A stretch of DNA of 64,000 nt from Eubacterium sp. (GTDB lineage Bacteria; Bacillota; Clostridia; Lachnospirales; Lachnospiraceae). Location of the stretch: positions 1-64,000 of the forward strand of contig JAGBNH010000107.1 in NCBI GenBank assembly GCA_017634475.1, read 5' to 3'. Below, one piece after another: positions 1 to 8,156 of the stretch (position 1 is its first letter; the number at the start of each line of letters is the position of its first letter). Position numbers and translations under genes: made by a program. The notes under the pieces are model-generated. The model was not told the origin of the DNA. It saw only the letters and a list, made by a program, of their open reading frames with translations, and made no database searches.

Positions 1-37
1 AAAAACAGGCATCCAAAGAATAAACGATGCCCGTTTT
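1..37 (-). terminator. rho-independent terminator (window edge)
   Basis: Read on the minus strand, an 11-bp stem (AAACGGGCATC with GATGCCTGTTT, one G-U pair) closes a loop of about 12 nt and is followed by a run of T at the window edge. It would end transcription coming from the right. The stronger terminator at 266-326 already serves the small gene at 346-624, so this may be a second-line terminator or may face genes outside the window. Confidence 0.55.
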
Positions 38-263
38 ATAAATGTGCAGCTGGCTGCCATTTCACAGGCCCTGTTAGCTTTGAGTCATCACGTTTCCATG
101 ATTTTTCTAAATGTATTTACTTCCCGGTCTGATGATGTCAGAATAGGATTCGCTCACAATTATCCATTTCTTTCATTTGTTCAACCTGTATGATTTAGTA
201 TAGCAAATTTGAACAGAAAGCACAATAGAAATAAAGCTTTCAGTTTTGAAAAAATGCCCAAGA

Positions 264-326
264 AACAAAAAAATCCGGACAGCGATTTGCCCTCCCGGAT
301 CCCAGGCGGCTGGCAAACCGCTGTCC
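264..326 (-). terminator. strong rho-independent terminator of the 92-aa gene
   Basis: On the minus strand two 15-nt arms (277-291 and 312-326) pair completely if one G-U pair is allowed. They enclose a 20-nt loop and are followed by GGATTTTTTT. The hairpin begins 20 bp after the stop codon of the small gene at 346-624, which supports that gene as a real transcription unit. Confidence 0.85.
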
Positions 327-345
327 GAAGTTCCGCTGAAAGTCC

Positions 346-624
346 TCAAAAGACTGCTCCGCCAGTTCCGGTGTCTTCTTGCTGATGGTAACTGTGATAT
401 ATTTTCTGGATAAGCCCCGCCGCAGCTGCCCTGTGATGTCTCCTTATTGCGTTATACTCCTGCCGCAGGTTATCATATCCGTCTCCCACATCTGTCGGAA
501 GGACAATAAAATCCGACTGCAAACGGCTGACATTCCGGTTGAACATGGAAAACTGCCTTCTTTTCTCGCTTATCTCGTCAAACAGATCGTTTTCTTCATC
601 AATTTTATACTTTTTCGTAATCAT
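346..624 (-). CDS. small hypothetical protein (92 aa)
   Basis: Family not recognised. It encodes a charged, soluble 92-residue protein rich in Arg, His and Gln, with no signal peptide, membrane segment or cysteine pair. A Tyr/His/Gln-rich stretch lies near the C-terminus. The ATG at 624 has an AAAGGA ribosome-binding site at good spacing, and a strong terminator follows the stop codon directly, so it looks like a genuine single-gene unit. No metabolic context is available because the left neighbour lies outside the window. It could be the remnant of a longer gene, but nothing in the sequence shows that. Confidence 0.55.
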   Translation of the reverse strand: MITKKYKIDEENDLFDEISEKRRQFSMFNRNVSRLQSDFIVLPTDVGDGYDNLRQEYNAIRRHHRAAAAGLIQKIYHSYHQQEDTGTGGAVF

Positions 625-734
625 ATATTTTTCCTTTCCCGGTGGATGTTTAACTCTCCTATCTTAATTATGTCTTTTTTTTGGGGAATAACATCGGAAA
701 AATGCGATTTTTCGACCAAAAGGCGATTTTTTGC

Positions 735-784
735 AAAAAAAAAGACCGTCGGCTGCTTATTTTAAGCTACCGACGGCTATTTTT
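735..784 (-). terminator. bidirectional terminator downstream of metA
   Basis: CCGTCGG at 746-752 pairs with CCGACGG at 770-776, with an inner GCTTA/TAAGC stem. On the minus strand a run of nine T follows; on the plus strand five T follow. It is the first strong terminator after metA, about 260 bp beyond its stop codon, and also insulates the small gene at 346-624. Confidence 0.75.
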
Positions 785-827
785 CTGTAATATAATCCTT
801 GCTTATTTACATCATCATCACTTTTGG

Positions 828-927
828 CTTACGCCATTATCTCATTTGCTTACACCATCATTTACACCGTTTTTAAAACATCTTACGTATGTCTTACAAC
901 ATCTTACGCGATATTTTGATGTGTAAG
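828..927. repeat. phased CTTAC pentamer array in a 413-bp non-coding stretch
   Basis: The 625-1037 interval holds no convincing gene. Between 828 and 927 the pentamer CTTAC starts at 828, 849, 882, 893 and 903, with a TTTAC variant at 861 and an inverted copy (GTAAG) at 923-927. The steps are 21, 12, 21, 11, 10 and 20 bp, all close to whole turns of the helix. Such spacing is typical of clustered protein-binding sites on one DNA face. The binding protein is unknown. Confidence 0.45.
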
Positions 928-1037
928 CGGCTCACCTTTTTGCATTATTTTCCCTGGCAAAATCCTTCTTCCCATCCTTGAAACCCCTTTATTTTTCAAT
1001 GGTTTTGACGGTTTTTCATATGGTGTGATCCTGCTGA

Positions 1038-1946
1038 TCACCGCCAGTTATAAGGTGTCTGTTGATAGACATAATAATTCAACCAGTTGGTGTACAAAGT
1101 ATTGGCGTGACATCTCCAGGATTTCGTCGGTTTCTTCGTAGGATCATCATCCGGATAGTAGTTCACGGGGATAGACGGATTTAATCCGCGGCCGATGTCC
1201 CGTTTGTACTCTGAATCCAATGTCAGGGTATCGTATTCCGGGTGACCGGTCACAAAGATATTCTTGCCCCCTTCAGCGACGATCAGATATGGTCCGCATT
1301 CTTCGGAATCCGCAACGATCTCAAGCTCGGGATTAGCTTCTACTGCGGCACGGTCCACGCCTGTATAACGGGACTGGGGCACAAGGAAATAATCATCAAA
1401 GCCGCGCACCAGCTCCGTACGCTTATGAAAGGTCTTCATCTTGTATACACCGGACAGTTTTTTCTCCATTTCAAACTTCGGTATACCGTAACGGTGATAG
1501 AGCCCCGCTTGAGCGCCCCAGCAGATATGCAGTGTGGAGGTCACATTGGTCCTGGACCATTCCATGATGTCCACCAGCTCCTGCCAGTACTCCACCTCTT
1601 CGAAGTCCATCTTCTCCACAGGAGCACCGGTGATAATGAGGCCGTCCCATTTACGGGATTTCACCTCTTTAAACTTAAGATAAAACTGCTTCAGATGCTC
1701 CTTGGAGGTATGCTTTGACTCATAGGAAGAGGTACGTACGAAGTTGACGTTCACCTGCAGCGGTGTATTTGACAGGCTGCGGAGAAGCTCCAGCTCCGTA
1801 TTTTCCTTAAGAGGCATAAGATTCAGGATCAAAATATCGATGGGGCGGATATCCTGGCTGTTGGACCGATTTTCGTCCATTACAAAAATGTTCTCATCCT
1901 CAAGTATTTTTTTCACAGGCAGATCATTATTCACTCTGATCGGCAT
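1038..1946 (-). CDS. metA: homoserine O-acetyltransferase, MetA type
   Basis: MetA acylates the hydroxyl of L-homoserine, the first dedicated step of methionine synthesis, in the cytoplasm. The 302-residue length is normal for the family. The catalytic set is at its usual places: Cys142 in ICWGAQAG, and His235 and Glu237 in GHPEYD. Residue 111, which decides the acyl donor, is Glu (GAPVE). Family knowledge says Glu111 gives acetyl-CoA preference and Gly111, as in E. coli, succinyl-CoA. The product should therefore be O-acetylhomoserine despite the common label homoserine O-succinyltransferase. It lies last in a minus-strand run after rluF and ligA, separated from ligA by two dispersed repeats. 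I saw no SAM riboswitch or T-box upstream. Confidence 0.93.
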   Translation of the reverse strand: MPIRVNNDLPVKKILEDENIFVMDENRSNSQDIRPIDILILNLMPLKENTELELLRSLSNTPLQVNVNFVRTSSYESKHTSKEHLKQFYLKFKEVKSRKWDGLIITGAPVEKMDFEEVEYWQELVDIMEWSRTNVTSTLHICWGAQAGLYHRYGIPKFEMEKKLSGVYKMKTFHKRTELVRGFDDYFLVPQSRYTGVDRAAVEANPELEIVADSEECGPYLIVAEGGKNIFVTGHPEYDTLTLDSEYKRDIGRGLNPSIPVNYYPDDDPTKKPTKSWRCHANTLYTNWLNYYVYQQTPYNWR

Positions 1947-1973
1947 GAATAGAGTCCTCCAATCTGACCCATG

Positions 1974-2054
1974 GGATCCTTCGCCTGCTTCGCAGCTCAG
2001 GATGACAGGTCGTATTCTAAGATCCTTCGCTCGCTTTGCGGCTCAGGATGACAG
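1974..2054. repeat. two copies of the GATCCTTCG...CTCAGGATGACA intergenic repeat
   Basis: Two copies (about 1974-2008 and 2021-2054) sit head to tail in the gap between ligA and metA. The outer parts are shared (GATCCTTCG and CTCAGGATGACAG) and the centres differ (CCTGCTTCGCAG-like and CTCGCTTTGCGG-like). The outer arms are partly complementary, so a transcript could fold into a short hairpin. The family recurs at several intergenic sites in this window. Confidence 0.8.
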
Positions 2055-2072
2055 ATCGTTATTCTAAGATCT

Positions 2073-4082
2073 TTATTTCAAAAACTCCCCACTGACGAAG
2101 TCTTCTTCTGACAGGATCGGTATCCCCAATTCCCTGGCTTTTTTATTCTTTCCCGAATTGGATGTAACATCATTATTGATCAGGAAAGAAGTCCTGGCAC
2201 TTACAGAGCCGGCAACCTTTCCTCCTCGGTCCTCGATCTCCTTCTTCAGCGCATCCCGATTCGGGAAGCTAACCAGTGATCCCGTGATCACAAATGTCAT
2301 CCCGGAAAGATCCTGGGGAAGACTGCTTTCTTCGCGTACAAAGGTGATCTCCTTCAACAGCTCCTTCAGTTCTTCCTTATGCTTTTCATCTGCAAAGAAA
2401 GCCACGTAGCTTTCCGCAATGATGGGACCGATCATTTCGATCTCACATAATTCATCATAAGGTGCCGAGAAGCACGCTTCCGGATCCTGTTTGAAATGTC
2501 GGACAATGAGCTTTGCATTGGCGAGTCCCACATTTGGGATACCTAGTCCGTAAATAAACTGCGCAAGATTCGCTTGTCTGGATCTTTCTATGGCTTCCTG
2601 AAGCTTTTGATAAGACTTCTCCCCCAGCTTGTCCATCTGAACGATCTCATCCCTGTAGCGATCCAGACGATAAAGATCCGCCGGCTGTGTAAGGAATCCC
2701 CGATCAAGGAAGCGTTCCAGAGTCGCCTCGGATATACCATCAATGTTCATTGCATTTCGGGATACAAAAAGAGTAAAACGTTTCAGGTCCTTGGCCGGAC
2801 ATTCCGGATTAGGACAGAACAGTGTTTCCGTATCATTTTCATTTCGGATGACCGTTTTCCCGCCACATGCCGGGCAAGTGTCCGGAATGTCCAGAGCCCC
2901 GGATCTTGTCAGATTCTCGGAGATCTGCGGGATGATCATATTTGCCTTATAAACCTTGATCCTGTCACCCTTTCCGAGGGCCAGCTCCTTCAGGATACTG
3001 ATATTATGCACGCTCGCCCGCTGTACCACGGTTCCCTCAAGCTCAACCGGTTCAAAGATCGCAACCGGATTGATCAGTCCCGTTCGGGACGGACTCCATT
3101 CCACATCGATAAGGGAAGTCTCTGCTTCCTCATCCTGCCATTTGAAGGCGATGGAATCTCTGGGAAACTTCGCCGTTCTGCCAAGGGATCTGCCGTAGGA
3201 AATGTCATTATAGGACAGCACCAGACCATCCGAAGGAAAATCATTTCCCTTAATGGCTTCGGAAAACCACTTAACGGTTTCTGCGAGATCCTCTTTATCA
3301 ACCATACGATATTCCACCGTATCAAAGCCGATGGATCTTAAGAATTCATATCGTTTCTGCATGGTCATGCCTGCCCTCGAAAGGAGCTCCTTATCCTCGG
3401 GATCTACCATGGAGAAGGCATAAAACCGGACAGATCTCTGTGCGGTGATCTCGCTGTTCAGCTGTCTTACCGAACCACTGCAGAGATTTCGCGGGTTTTT
3501 ATATTTCGCATCAATATCCTCAATGGAGTTATTGATACGGTCAAAATCGGAATAAAAAATGATCGCTTCTCCCCGGACGGTAAAGCGTTCCTGTATGGGA
3601 ATGCTTTTCGGGACATTCAGGAACACCCTGGCGTTGGGTGTGATCACTTCTCCTGTCTCACCGTTCCCCCGGGTAACTGCCTTGATCAGCACGCCGTTCT
3701 CGTAGGTCAGCACAACGGTAAGCCCGTCCAGCTTCCATGAGAGCACTCCCTCATGATCACCCAGCCACGATACCAACTGATCTACTTCCTTTGTCTTATC
3801 CAGGGAAAGCATGGGGGAAGGATGCTGTTCCTTCGGCAGCGAACTGACCACTTCGTATCCCACCTTCTGGGTGGGACTGTTGGAAAGGACGATCCCCGTC
3901 TTCTGTTCAAGCTTGGACAGCTCATCATACAGCCGGTCATACTCGAAGTTGCTCATGATCTCCCGATCCTCCATATAGTAGGTCCTGGAAGCATCGGAAA
4001 GGATCCGGATCAATTCCTTCATCCGGTCCAGGGATATACGTTCCGTCTGATTCTCTATGGGATTTTCCGTCACTTTATCCAT
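2073..4082 (-). CDS. ligA: NAD-dependent DNA ligase LigA
   Basis: LigA seals nicks in duplex DNA using NAD+ and acts in replication and repair. At 669 residues it has the full domain order: N-terminal Ia domain, nucleotidyltransferase domain with adenylated Lys117 in WKLDG, OB fold, a four-cysteine zinc finger (CPAC then FCPNPEC), helix-hairpin-helix repeats around residues 470-570, and a C-terminal BRCT domain starting near the LSGMTFVITGS motif. The ATG at 4082 lies 15 bp after the stop codon of the pseudouridine synthase gene, so the two are probably co-transcribed. No key residue is missing. Confidence 0.95.
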   Translation of the reverse strand: MDKVTENPIENQTERISLDRMKELIRILSDASRTYYMEDREIMSNFEYDRLYDELSKLEQKTGIVLSNSPTQKVGYEVVSSLPKEQHPSPMLSLDKTKEVDQLVSWLGDHEGVLSWKLDGLTVVLTYENGVLIKAVTRGNGETGEVITPNARVFLNVPKSIPIQERFTVRGEAIIFYSDFDRINNSIEDIDAKYKNPRNLCSGSVRQLNSEITAQRSVRFYAFSMVDPEDKELLSRAGMTMQKRYEFLRSIGFDTVEYRMVDKEDLAETVKWFSEAIKGNDFPSDGLVLSYNDISYGRSLGRTAKFPRDSIAFKWQDEEAETSLIDVEWSPSRTGLINPVAIFEPVELEGTVVQRASVHNISILKELALGKGDRIKVYKANMIIPQISENLTRSGALDIPDTCPACGGKTVIRNENDTETLFCPNPECPAKDLKRFTLFVSRNAMNIDGISEATLERFLDRGFLTQPADLYRLDRYRDEIVQMDKLGEKSYQKLQEAIERSRQANLAQFIYGLGIPNVGLANAKLIVRHFKQDPEACFSAPYDELCEIEMIGPIIAESYVAFFADEKHKEELKELLKEITFVREESSLPQDLSGMTFVITGSLVSFPNRDALKKEIEDRGGKVAGSVSARTSFLINNDVTSNSGKNKKARELGIPILSEEDFVSGEFLK

Positions 4083-4097
4083 TTCGAACCTCTCATG

Positions 4098-4814
4098 TCA
4101 TACACGTTTCATCAGTTCTTCGAGCTCTCTGCCGGTGACCTCCCGATACCCTCCGGGCTCAAGATCGCCAAGCAGGATGTTGCATTCTCTGATCCTTTTC
4201 AGGAATGTCACCTTATATCCCAATTCCGAACACATCCGGCGGATCTGCCGGTTCAGGCCCTGGGTCAGGATGATCCGAAAGCTGTTCTGCCCCTGGCGAA
4301 ATACCTTACAGGGCCGGGTCGTAGTCTCCAGTTCAGGGATCTCCACACCTGAACTCATCTTCTTCAAAAAGTACGAGGTCACGGGCTTATCCACCCTGAC
4401 CACATATTCCTTCTCATGATGATTTCTTGCCTTCTGCAGCTGATTGGACAGATCTCCGTCATTGGTAAGAAGGAGAAGCCCCTGGGAATCCTTATCCAGT
4501 CTTCCCACATACATACAGGGAACCGGCAGGGACAGTCTTCGGAAGATACTGTCCTTATCTGCATCCTTTGCAGTACACACCAGTCCCATAGGCTTATTAT
4601 AGACGAATACCCGGGTGTCCTGTCTGGCCAGCACCGGCTCTCCGCGGTAAAGCACCTCATCCTCCGGGCCTACCTGTGTTCCCAGTCCGGCAGGCACACC
4701 GTTTACCAGAACCTCACCGTTTTGCACAGCCTCATCCGCTTTTCTTCTGGATAAGACCCCTGCTTCACTCAGGTATTTATTTATTCTTATCTTTTTCTCA
4801 TTGGAAATGTTCAA
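4098..4814 (-). CDS. rluF: RsuA-family rRNA pseudouridine synthase, RluF-like
   Basis: This enzyme isomerises a uridine in 23S rRNA to pseudouridine. It has an N-terminal S4 RNA-binding domain (about residues 8-55, INKYLSEAGVLSRRKADE) and a catalytic domain with Asp107 in GRLDKDSQG. The C-terminal signature RQIRRMCSELGYKV with LKRIREC resembles RluF, though RluB cannot be excluded. The frame is open further upstream, but only the TTG at 4814 has a good ribosome-binding site (AAAGGA, 8 nt away) and starts where the S4 domain begins; the longer reading would cross the divergent regulatory region. The result is 238 aa. It is divergent from the Lrp/AsnC gene and lies upstream of ligA. Confidence 0.85.
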   Translation of the reverse strand: MNISNEKKIRINKYLSEAGVLSRRKADEAVQNGEVLVNGVPAGLGTQVGPEDEVLYRGEPVLARQDTRVFVYNKPMGLVCTAKDADKDSIFRRLSLPVPCMYVGRLDKDSQGLLLLTNDGDLSNQLQKARNHHEKEYVVRVDKPVTSYFLKKMSSGVEIPELETTTRPCKVFRQGQNSFRIILTQGLNRQIRRMCSELGYKVTFLKRIRECNILLGDLEPGGYREVTGRELEELMKRV

Positions 4815-4905
4815 CGCAATTATCCTTTTCCCGGCGGTTTGCTTAATTTTTTTAAAAAACACTGGAAAAAACCCAGGCATCAATATATAATAGCAAAGTG
4901 AAATG

Positions 4906-4924
4906 ACCAATATGGTTAATATTA
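4906..4924. promoter_or_regulatory. candidate Lrp/AsnC operator between rluF and the regulator gene
   Basis: The divergent 161-bp gap contains ACCA-ATA-TGGT (4906-4916), an inverted repeat, followed directly by the palindrome TAATATTA. A TATAAT-like element occurs at 4886-4891. Lrp-family proteins usually bind AT-rich imperfect palindromes in their own promoters, so autoregulation is a reasonable inference. No clean -35 partner was found for the plus-strand gene. Confidence 0.4.
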
Positions 4925-4975
4925 TAAAGTCAACTAACAAATCTGCCCGAATCACAAGAATCGAGGGATCAACAA

Positions 4976-5473
4976 ATGGACAAGATCGATCAGAAACTGC
5001 TTTCCCTGCTTCAGGAAAATGCGCGTTACCCATTAAAATACCTGGCAAGCCAGGTATACTTATCCTCTCCCGCCGTTTCAGCCAGAATCGAACGTCTGGA
5101 GAAGGCCGGGATCATCAGCGGATATCACGCATATATCGAACCGCTTTCCGTAGGGTATCACATCAAAGCCTATATCAATATGACACTTGATCCGAAGCAG
5201 AAGGAGGAATTCTATCCCTTCATCGAATCCTGTCCCAACGTACTGGAATGTGACTGCGTGACCGGTGCATTCTCCATGCATATGAAGGTCTGGTTCCCCA
5301 GCACCATGGAGTTGGACAGTTTTATCGGACGTCTTCAGACCTACGGCAAAACAGAGACGCAGATCGTATTCTCAACCCCTGTCCCCTCCCGTGGAGTGGA
5401 TGTGACCCATCTCCCCGGCCAGGTACTGACCTCGGATGAAGATCTTACCGATCCTTCGGAAACAGAGGAATGA
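4976..5473 (+). CDS. Lrp/AsnC family transcriptional regulator
   Basis: The 165-residue protein has an N-terminal winged helix-turn-helix of the AsnC type (residues 1-60; the recognition helix region includes SSPAVSARIERLEKAGII) and a C-terminal RAM ligand-binding domain (about 65-140). Such proteins are amino-acid-sensing regulators that assemble as dimers or octamers. A GAGGG ribosome-binding site precedes the ATG. It is the only clear plus-strand gene in the window and is divergent from the rluF-ligA-metA run, which is therefore a plausible target. The effector and regulon cannot be read from sequence. The C-terminal tail is acidic. It converges with the gene at 5482, 8 bp apart, with no visible terminator between them. 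Confidence 0.9.
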   Translation: MDKIDQKLLSLLQENARYPLKYLASQVYLSSPAVSARIERLEKAGIISGYHAYIEPLSVGYHIKAYINMTLDPKQKEEFYPFIESCPNVLECDCVTGAFSMHMKVWFPSTMELDSFIGRLQTYGKTETQIVFSTPVPSRGVDVTHLPGQVLTSDEDLTDPSETEE

Positions 5474-5481
5474 TCGACTGA

Positions 5482-6186
5482 TCATTTCCACAGACGATCG
5501 TAAAACTCTTTAAAGGTCTGATCATCAGCGACACATTTCTCCTGATCGTCACGCACCTGTTTCATCAGATCCAGGATATCCTGCTTCTGATTCAAGGACT
5601 CAATTAAATTCTGAACCTCAGAACGGAGAGTGGTATTGTCAATGACATAGCCACCTCCTTTTTTTACCACATAAAGCGGCGGGCGGGTGATATCCAGCGG
5701 CTGCGAGATCACATTCACGATGGACAGATTGAACATGACATAGACCACCGTTTCATCCACAGCAGCTCCGGGGATGGTGTAAACCTTCAGATTGTTGTAG
5801 GCCGTAACGATATCCGCCTTCTTCTCAAGGATGGACATATTATCAAACTGCGAAGGATCCACCACCAGCGTCTTCAGGGTTTTCTGGTCACAGGCTGCAT
5901 AGGCGGTATAATAATCGGTGATCAGCTTGTTGATCTCCGGCACCGCATTCTCCTCATAGATCGTGCTCTTTTTAACGCCCATATCTCCCATGAGTTCATC
6001 TTTATTCCGGACAAAGAAATAGATCCCAAAAGCAAGCAGCACAAGGAAAATGCTCCACACGATGAGCAGCATCTTCCTTATCCGAACCTGTCTCTTCCGG
6101 TCGATCTTCTTTCTGCTTCTGACATTTCCTGACTGAGGTCTTCGTTCGGTCCGAGTATTCGATTGTTCCTGTCTTCTTTCTGCCAT
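5482..6186 (-). CDS. single-pass membrane protein of unknown function (234 aa)
   Basis: Family not recognised. A basic, Arg/Gln-rich cytoplasmic N-terminus of about 38 residues is followed by one hydrophobic segment (about 39-61, LLIVWSIFLVLLAFGIYFFV) and an extracytoplasmic domain of about 170 residues. The outer domain is mixed alpha/beta and resembles small NTF2-like or lipoprotein-type folds only in general character. The ATG at 6186 was chosen because it has an AGAGG site and avoids running through the tRNA gene and its terminator, which the frame would otherwise enter. It is transcribed after the tRNA-Arg terminator, so it must have its own promoter or depend on readthrough. Confidence 0.75.
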   Translation of the reverse strand: MAERRQEQSNTRTERRPQSGNVRSRKKIDRKRQVRIRKMLLIVWSIFLVLLAFGIYFFVRNKDELMGDMGVKKSTIYEENAVPEINKLITDYYTAYAACDQKTLKTLVVDPSQFDNMSILEKKADIVTAYNNLKVYTIPGAAVDETVVYVMFNLSIVNVISQPLDITRPPLYVVKKGGGYVIDNTTLRSEVQNLIESLNQKQDILDLMKQVRDDQEKCVADDQTFKEFYDRLWK

Positions 6187-6217
6187 TTCTGAACCTCTGT
6201 ACGAACCTGTATATTGC

Positions 6218-6256
6218 AAAAGGGCCTCCGGGACTTCACGTCCATGAGACCCTTTT
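6218..6256 (-). terminator. terminator of tRNA-Arg
   Basis: On the minus strand AAAAGGGTCTC pairs with GAGGCCCTTTT (one G-U), with an inner GGAC/GTCC stem. It lies 10 bp downstream of the tRNA 3' end and ends in a short T run, as expected of an intrinsic terminator for a single tRNA unit. Confidence 0.7.
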
Positions 6257-6266
6257 ATGATCGTTG

Positions 6267-6338
6267 TGCGCCTGATAGGAATCGAACCTACGCACATGGC
6301 TCCGGAGGCCATTGCTCTATCCACTGAGCTACAGGCGC
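6267..6338 (-). tRNA. tRNA-Arg (anticodon CCG)
   Basis: The 72-nt gene folds into a full cloverleaf: acceptor stem GCGCCTG/CAGGCGC, D arm GCTC...GAGC, anticodon stem ATGGC/GCCAT with a CTCCGGA loop giving anticodon CCG, T arm GTAGG-TTCGATT-CCTAT, and discriminator A. CCA is not encoded. It reads CGG arginine codons. A 6-bp hairpin (GTCTGT/ACAGAC, 6342-6361) lies just upstream, and a terminator follows. Confidence 0.96.
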
Positions 6339-6384
6339 ATAGTCTGTCAAATCTAACAGACAACGTTATTACTATATTCCATTT

Positions 6385-7227
6385 TCAAAGAGATTTCAAG
6401 TCTTTTTTCATCTGAGTTACAAGTTCCTCCACAGAGGAAAAATGCATTTCCGGCCGGATAAATTCACAGGGATGAACCGTAACTACCTGACCGTACAGAT
6501 CTCCGGAATAGTCCTTGATAAAGGTTTCCATGGTGACCTGCTCCGACTCCTCTACCGTGGGTCTGAGACCGATATTGGTAAGACCGGTATAGATTTTGTC
6601 CGGTTCCTCCGGCAGGAACACTTCCGAACGATATACGCCGTTACAGGGAAGCATCTTATCCTCCGGCGGGATCAGGTTGATGGTGGGGAATCCAAGGGTT
6701 CTGCCCAGCGCCTTCCCGTGCCGTACCTCTCCGGTAAGCCGGATGGGATGTCCCAGAAGATCCTCTGCAAAGCAGATCTCCCCACGATGCAGAAGCTCAC
6801 GGATCCAACTGGAGCTGACAACAGCATCTCCGATCTTCAGCTTCTCCACAGCCATCAGGCGAAAACCGTATTTTACTCCCAGACGGCTGAGGGTGTCTAT
6901 GTTGCCGCTTCTTCCAACGCCAAAATGAAAATCTCTTCCCACGATGATGGCGCTGAGATCCGGAAAACGCTCCAGGATATCCCGGATAAAGGCTTCCGGC
7001 GTTTTGGCGGCAAGCTCTTCGGTAAACGAAAGGATGATCAGCTCCGGTGAACCGTATTCCTGCAGGAGCTCCAGATCCTCCTCCTGGGAAAGGATCCTCT
7101 GCCCCGGAAAACCGATACGGATCACAGCCGTTTTCATCCCCTGATCGGAAAGCTCTTTCAAACGACTCAGCAACAGACGATGACCCTTATGAAATCCGTC
7201 AAATTTACCTATGGTTACCGCTGTCAC
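6385..7227 (-). CDS. ribF: bifunctional riboflavin kinase / FAD synthetase
   Basis: RibF phosphorylates riboflavin to FMN and adenylates FMN to FAD in the cytoplasm. The 280-residue protein has the N-terminal nucleotidyltransferase motifs (GKFDGFHKGH at residues 7-16 and SSSWIR near 138) and the C-terminal riboflavin kinase motif LGRTLGFPTIN. The start is a GTG at 7227 with AAAGAGG 8 nt upstream; nearby ATG triplets are out of frame. It is the last gene of the rimP-nusA-infB-truB run, 18 bp after truB, which is the usual clostridial order. No FMN riboswitch is visible. Confidence 0.94.
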   Translation of the reverse strand: MTAVTIGKFDGFHKGHRLLLSRLKELSDQGMKTAVIRIGFPGQRILSQEEDLELLQEYGSPELIILSFTEELAAKTPEAFIRDILERFPDLSAIIVGRDFHFGVGRSGNIDTLSRLGVKYGFRLMAVEKLKIGDAVVSSSWIRELLHRGEICFAEDLLGHPIRLTGEVRHGKALGRTLGFPTINLIPPEDKMLPCNGVYRSEVFLPEEPDKIYTGLTNIGLRPTVEESEQVTMETFIKDYSGDLYGQVVTVHPCEFIRPEMHFSSVEELVTQMKKDLKSL

Positions 7228-7245
7228 TGCATCATCCTCTTTCCT

Positions 7246-8145
7246 TTAAAGCATCTTTCTGTTCTTCAGGAGTTTCTTATCCTCGTCAAACTGATAGAGG
7301 GCCTTAAGCTGATCATGCAGATAGACCCTGTACATTTTCCCCGGCTCCAGGTCCTCCGTCTGAACCGCATCCGGATAGAGCGGATTCCCGTTAAGAAGGA
7401 TCTTCTCCTTCTCCGGCTTCAGGTCAAGCCTGGGGAAATCTTTAAGAAGAAGGTCCACGGGAAGCACCGCATCGGAAAGTCTTCCCTCCTCCTTCAGCGC
7501 CCGGAGTCCGTCAAGGGTGATGGAATCCTTCAGCGAAAAACCGCTGGCATGATCTCTCCTTAACGCAGTCATCACCGCCCCGGTACCCAGGATCCTGTCC
7601 GCATCCCGACACAGGCTGCGGATATAGGTTCCCTTGGAACACCTGACAAAGAAACGGATCTTCGGAAGATCGATCTCCTCGATCTTAAGCTGATATATGG
7701 TGATCGGCCGGGGAGGTACCTCTACCTCGATCCCTGCCCTGGCATATTCATAAAGCTTTTTGCCATTCATTTTAATGGCAGCATAACGCGGAGGAACCTG
7801 CATTTGATCCCCAGGGAATCCCTCCAGAACACGGCGCACATCCTCCGGAGTGATCCGGGAAAGCCAATCTTCGCTGCACCGATCCAGTTCCTTTCCTGTG
7901 GAATCATCCGTATCCGTAGTGATCCCCAGCTCCATTTCCACGGCGTAGCTTTTCTCGGCGGAAAGAAGGAGCTCACTCACCTTCGTCGCCCGTCCCAGAC
8001 AGACCGGAAGAACGCCGCTGGCCATGGGATCCAACGTTCCCGTATGCCCCACGGCCTTCTGGCCGAAGATCTTTCTTACCACGGCTACCACGTCAAAGGA
8101 GGTAAAGCCGGGCTCCTTATTGATCACCACTACTCCCTGATACAT
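7246..8145 (-). CDS. truB: tRNA pseudouridine-55 synthase TruB
   Basis: TruB makes pseudouridine at position 55 of the T loop of nearly all tRNAs. The 299-residue protein carries the catalytic Asp39 in GTLDPMASGVLPV, the GTYIRSL motif and a C-terminal PUA-like extension. The ATG at 8145 has an AAGGGG site. It follows nrnA by 11 bp in the large operon. Confidence 0.96.
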   Translation of the reverse strand: MYQGVVVINKEPGFTSFDVVAVVRKIFGQKAVGHTGTLDPMASGVLPVCLGRATKVSELLLSAEKSYAVEMELGITTDTDDSTGKELDRCSEDWLSRITPEDVRRVLEGFPGDQMQVPPRYAAIKMNGKKLYEYARAGIEVEVPPRPITIYQLKIEEIDLPKIRFFVRCSKGTYIRSLCRDADRILGTGAVMTALRRDHASGFSLKDSITLDGLRALKEEGRLSDAVLPVDLLLKDFPRLDLKPEKEKILLNGNPLYPDAVQTEDLEPGKMYRVYLHDQLKALYQFDEDKKLLKNRKML

Positions 8146-8156
8146 AATTCCCCTTG

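Noticed and set aside
828..927. The CTTAC array as a replication origin
   Set aside because: No DnaA boxes, AT-rich unwinding element or replication gene is nearby; only the motif phasing is notable.
625..1037. Short plus-strand frames of 80 codons or more in the left non-coding region
   Set aside because: Low-complexity products rich in Phe, Leu and Ser, no ribosome-binding site, and they cross a terminator.
1947..2072. A SAM riboswitch or T-box before metA
   Set aside because: The gap holds only two copies of the dispersed repeat, with no conserved riboswitch core.
4815..5048. Longer N-terminus for the RluF-like protein
   Set aside because: The extension crosses the divergent promoter region, lacks a ribosome-binding site at its start, and adds a hydrophobic stretch not seen in the family; the TTG at 4814 fits much better.
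6187..6363. Longer N-terminus for the 234-aa membrane protein
   Set aside because: It would read through the tRNA-Arg gene and its terminator.
6364..7260. An FMN riboswitch for ribF
   Set aside because: ribF is the last gene of a long operon with an 18-bp upstream gap; no leader exists to hold one.
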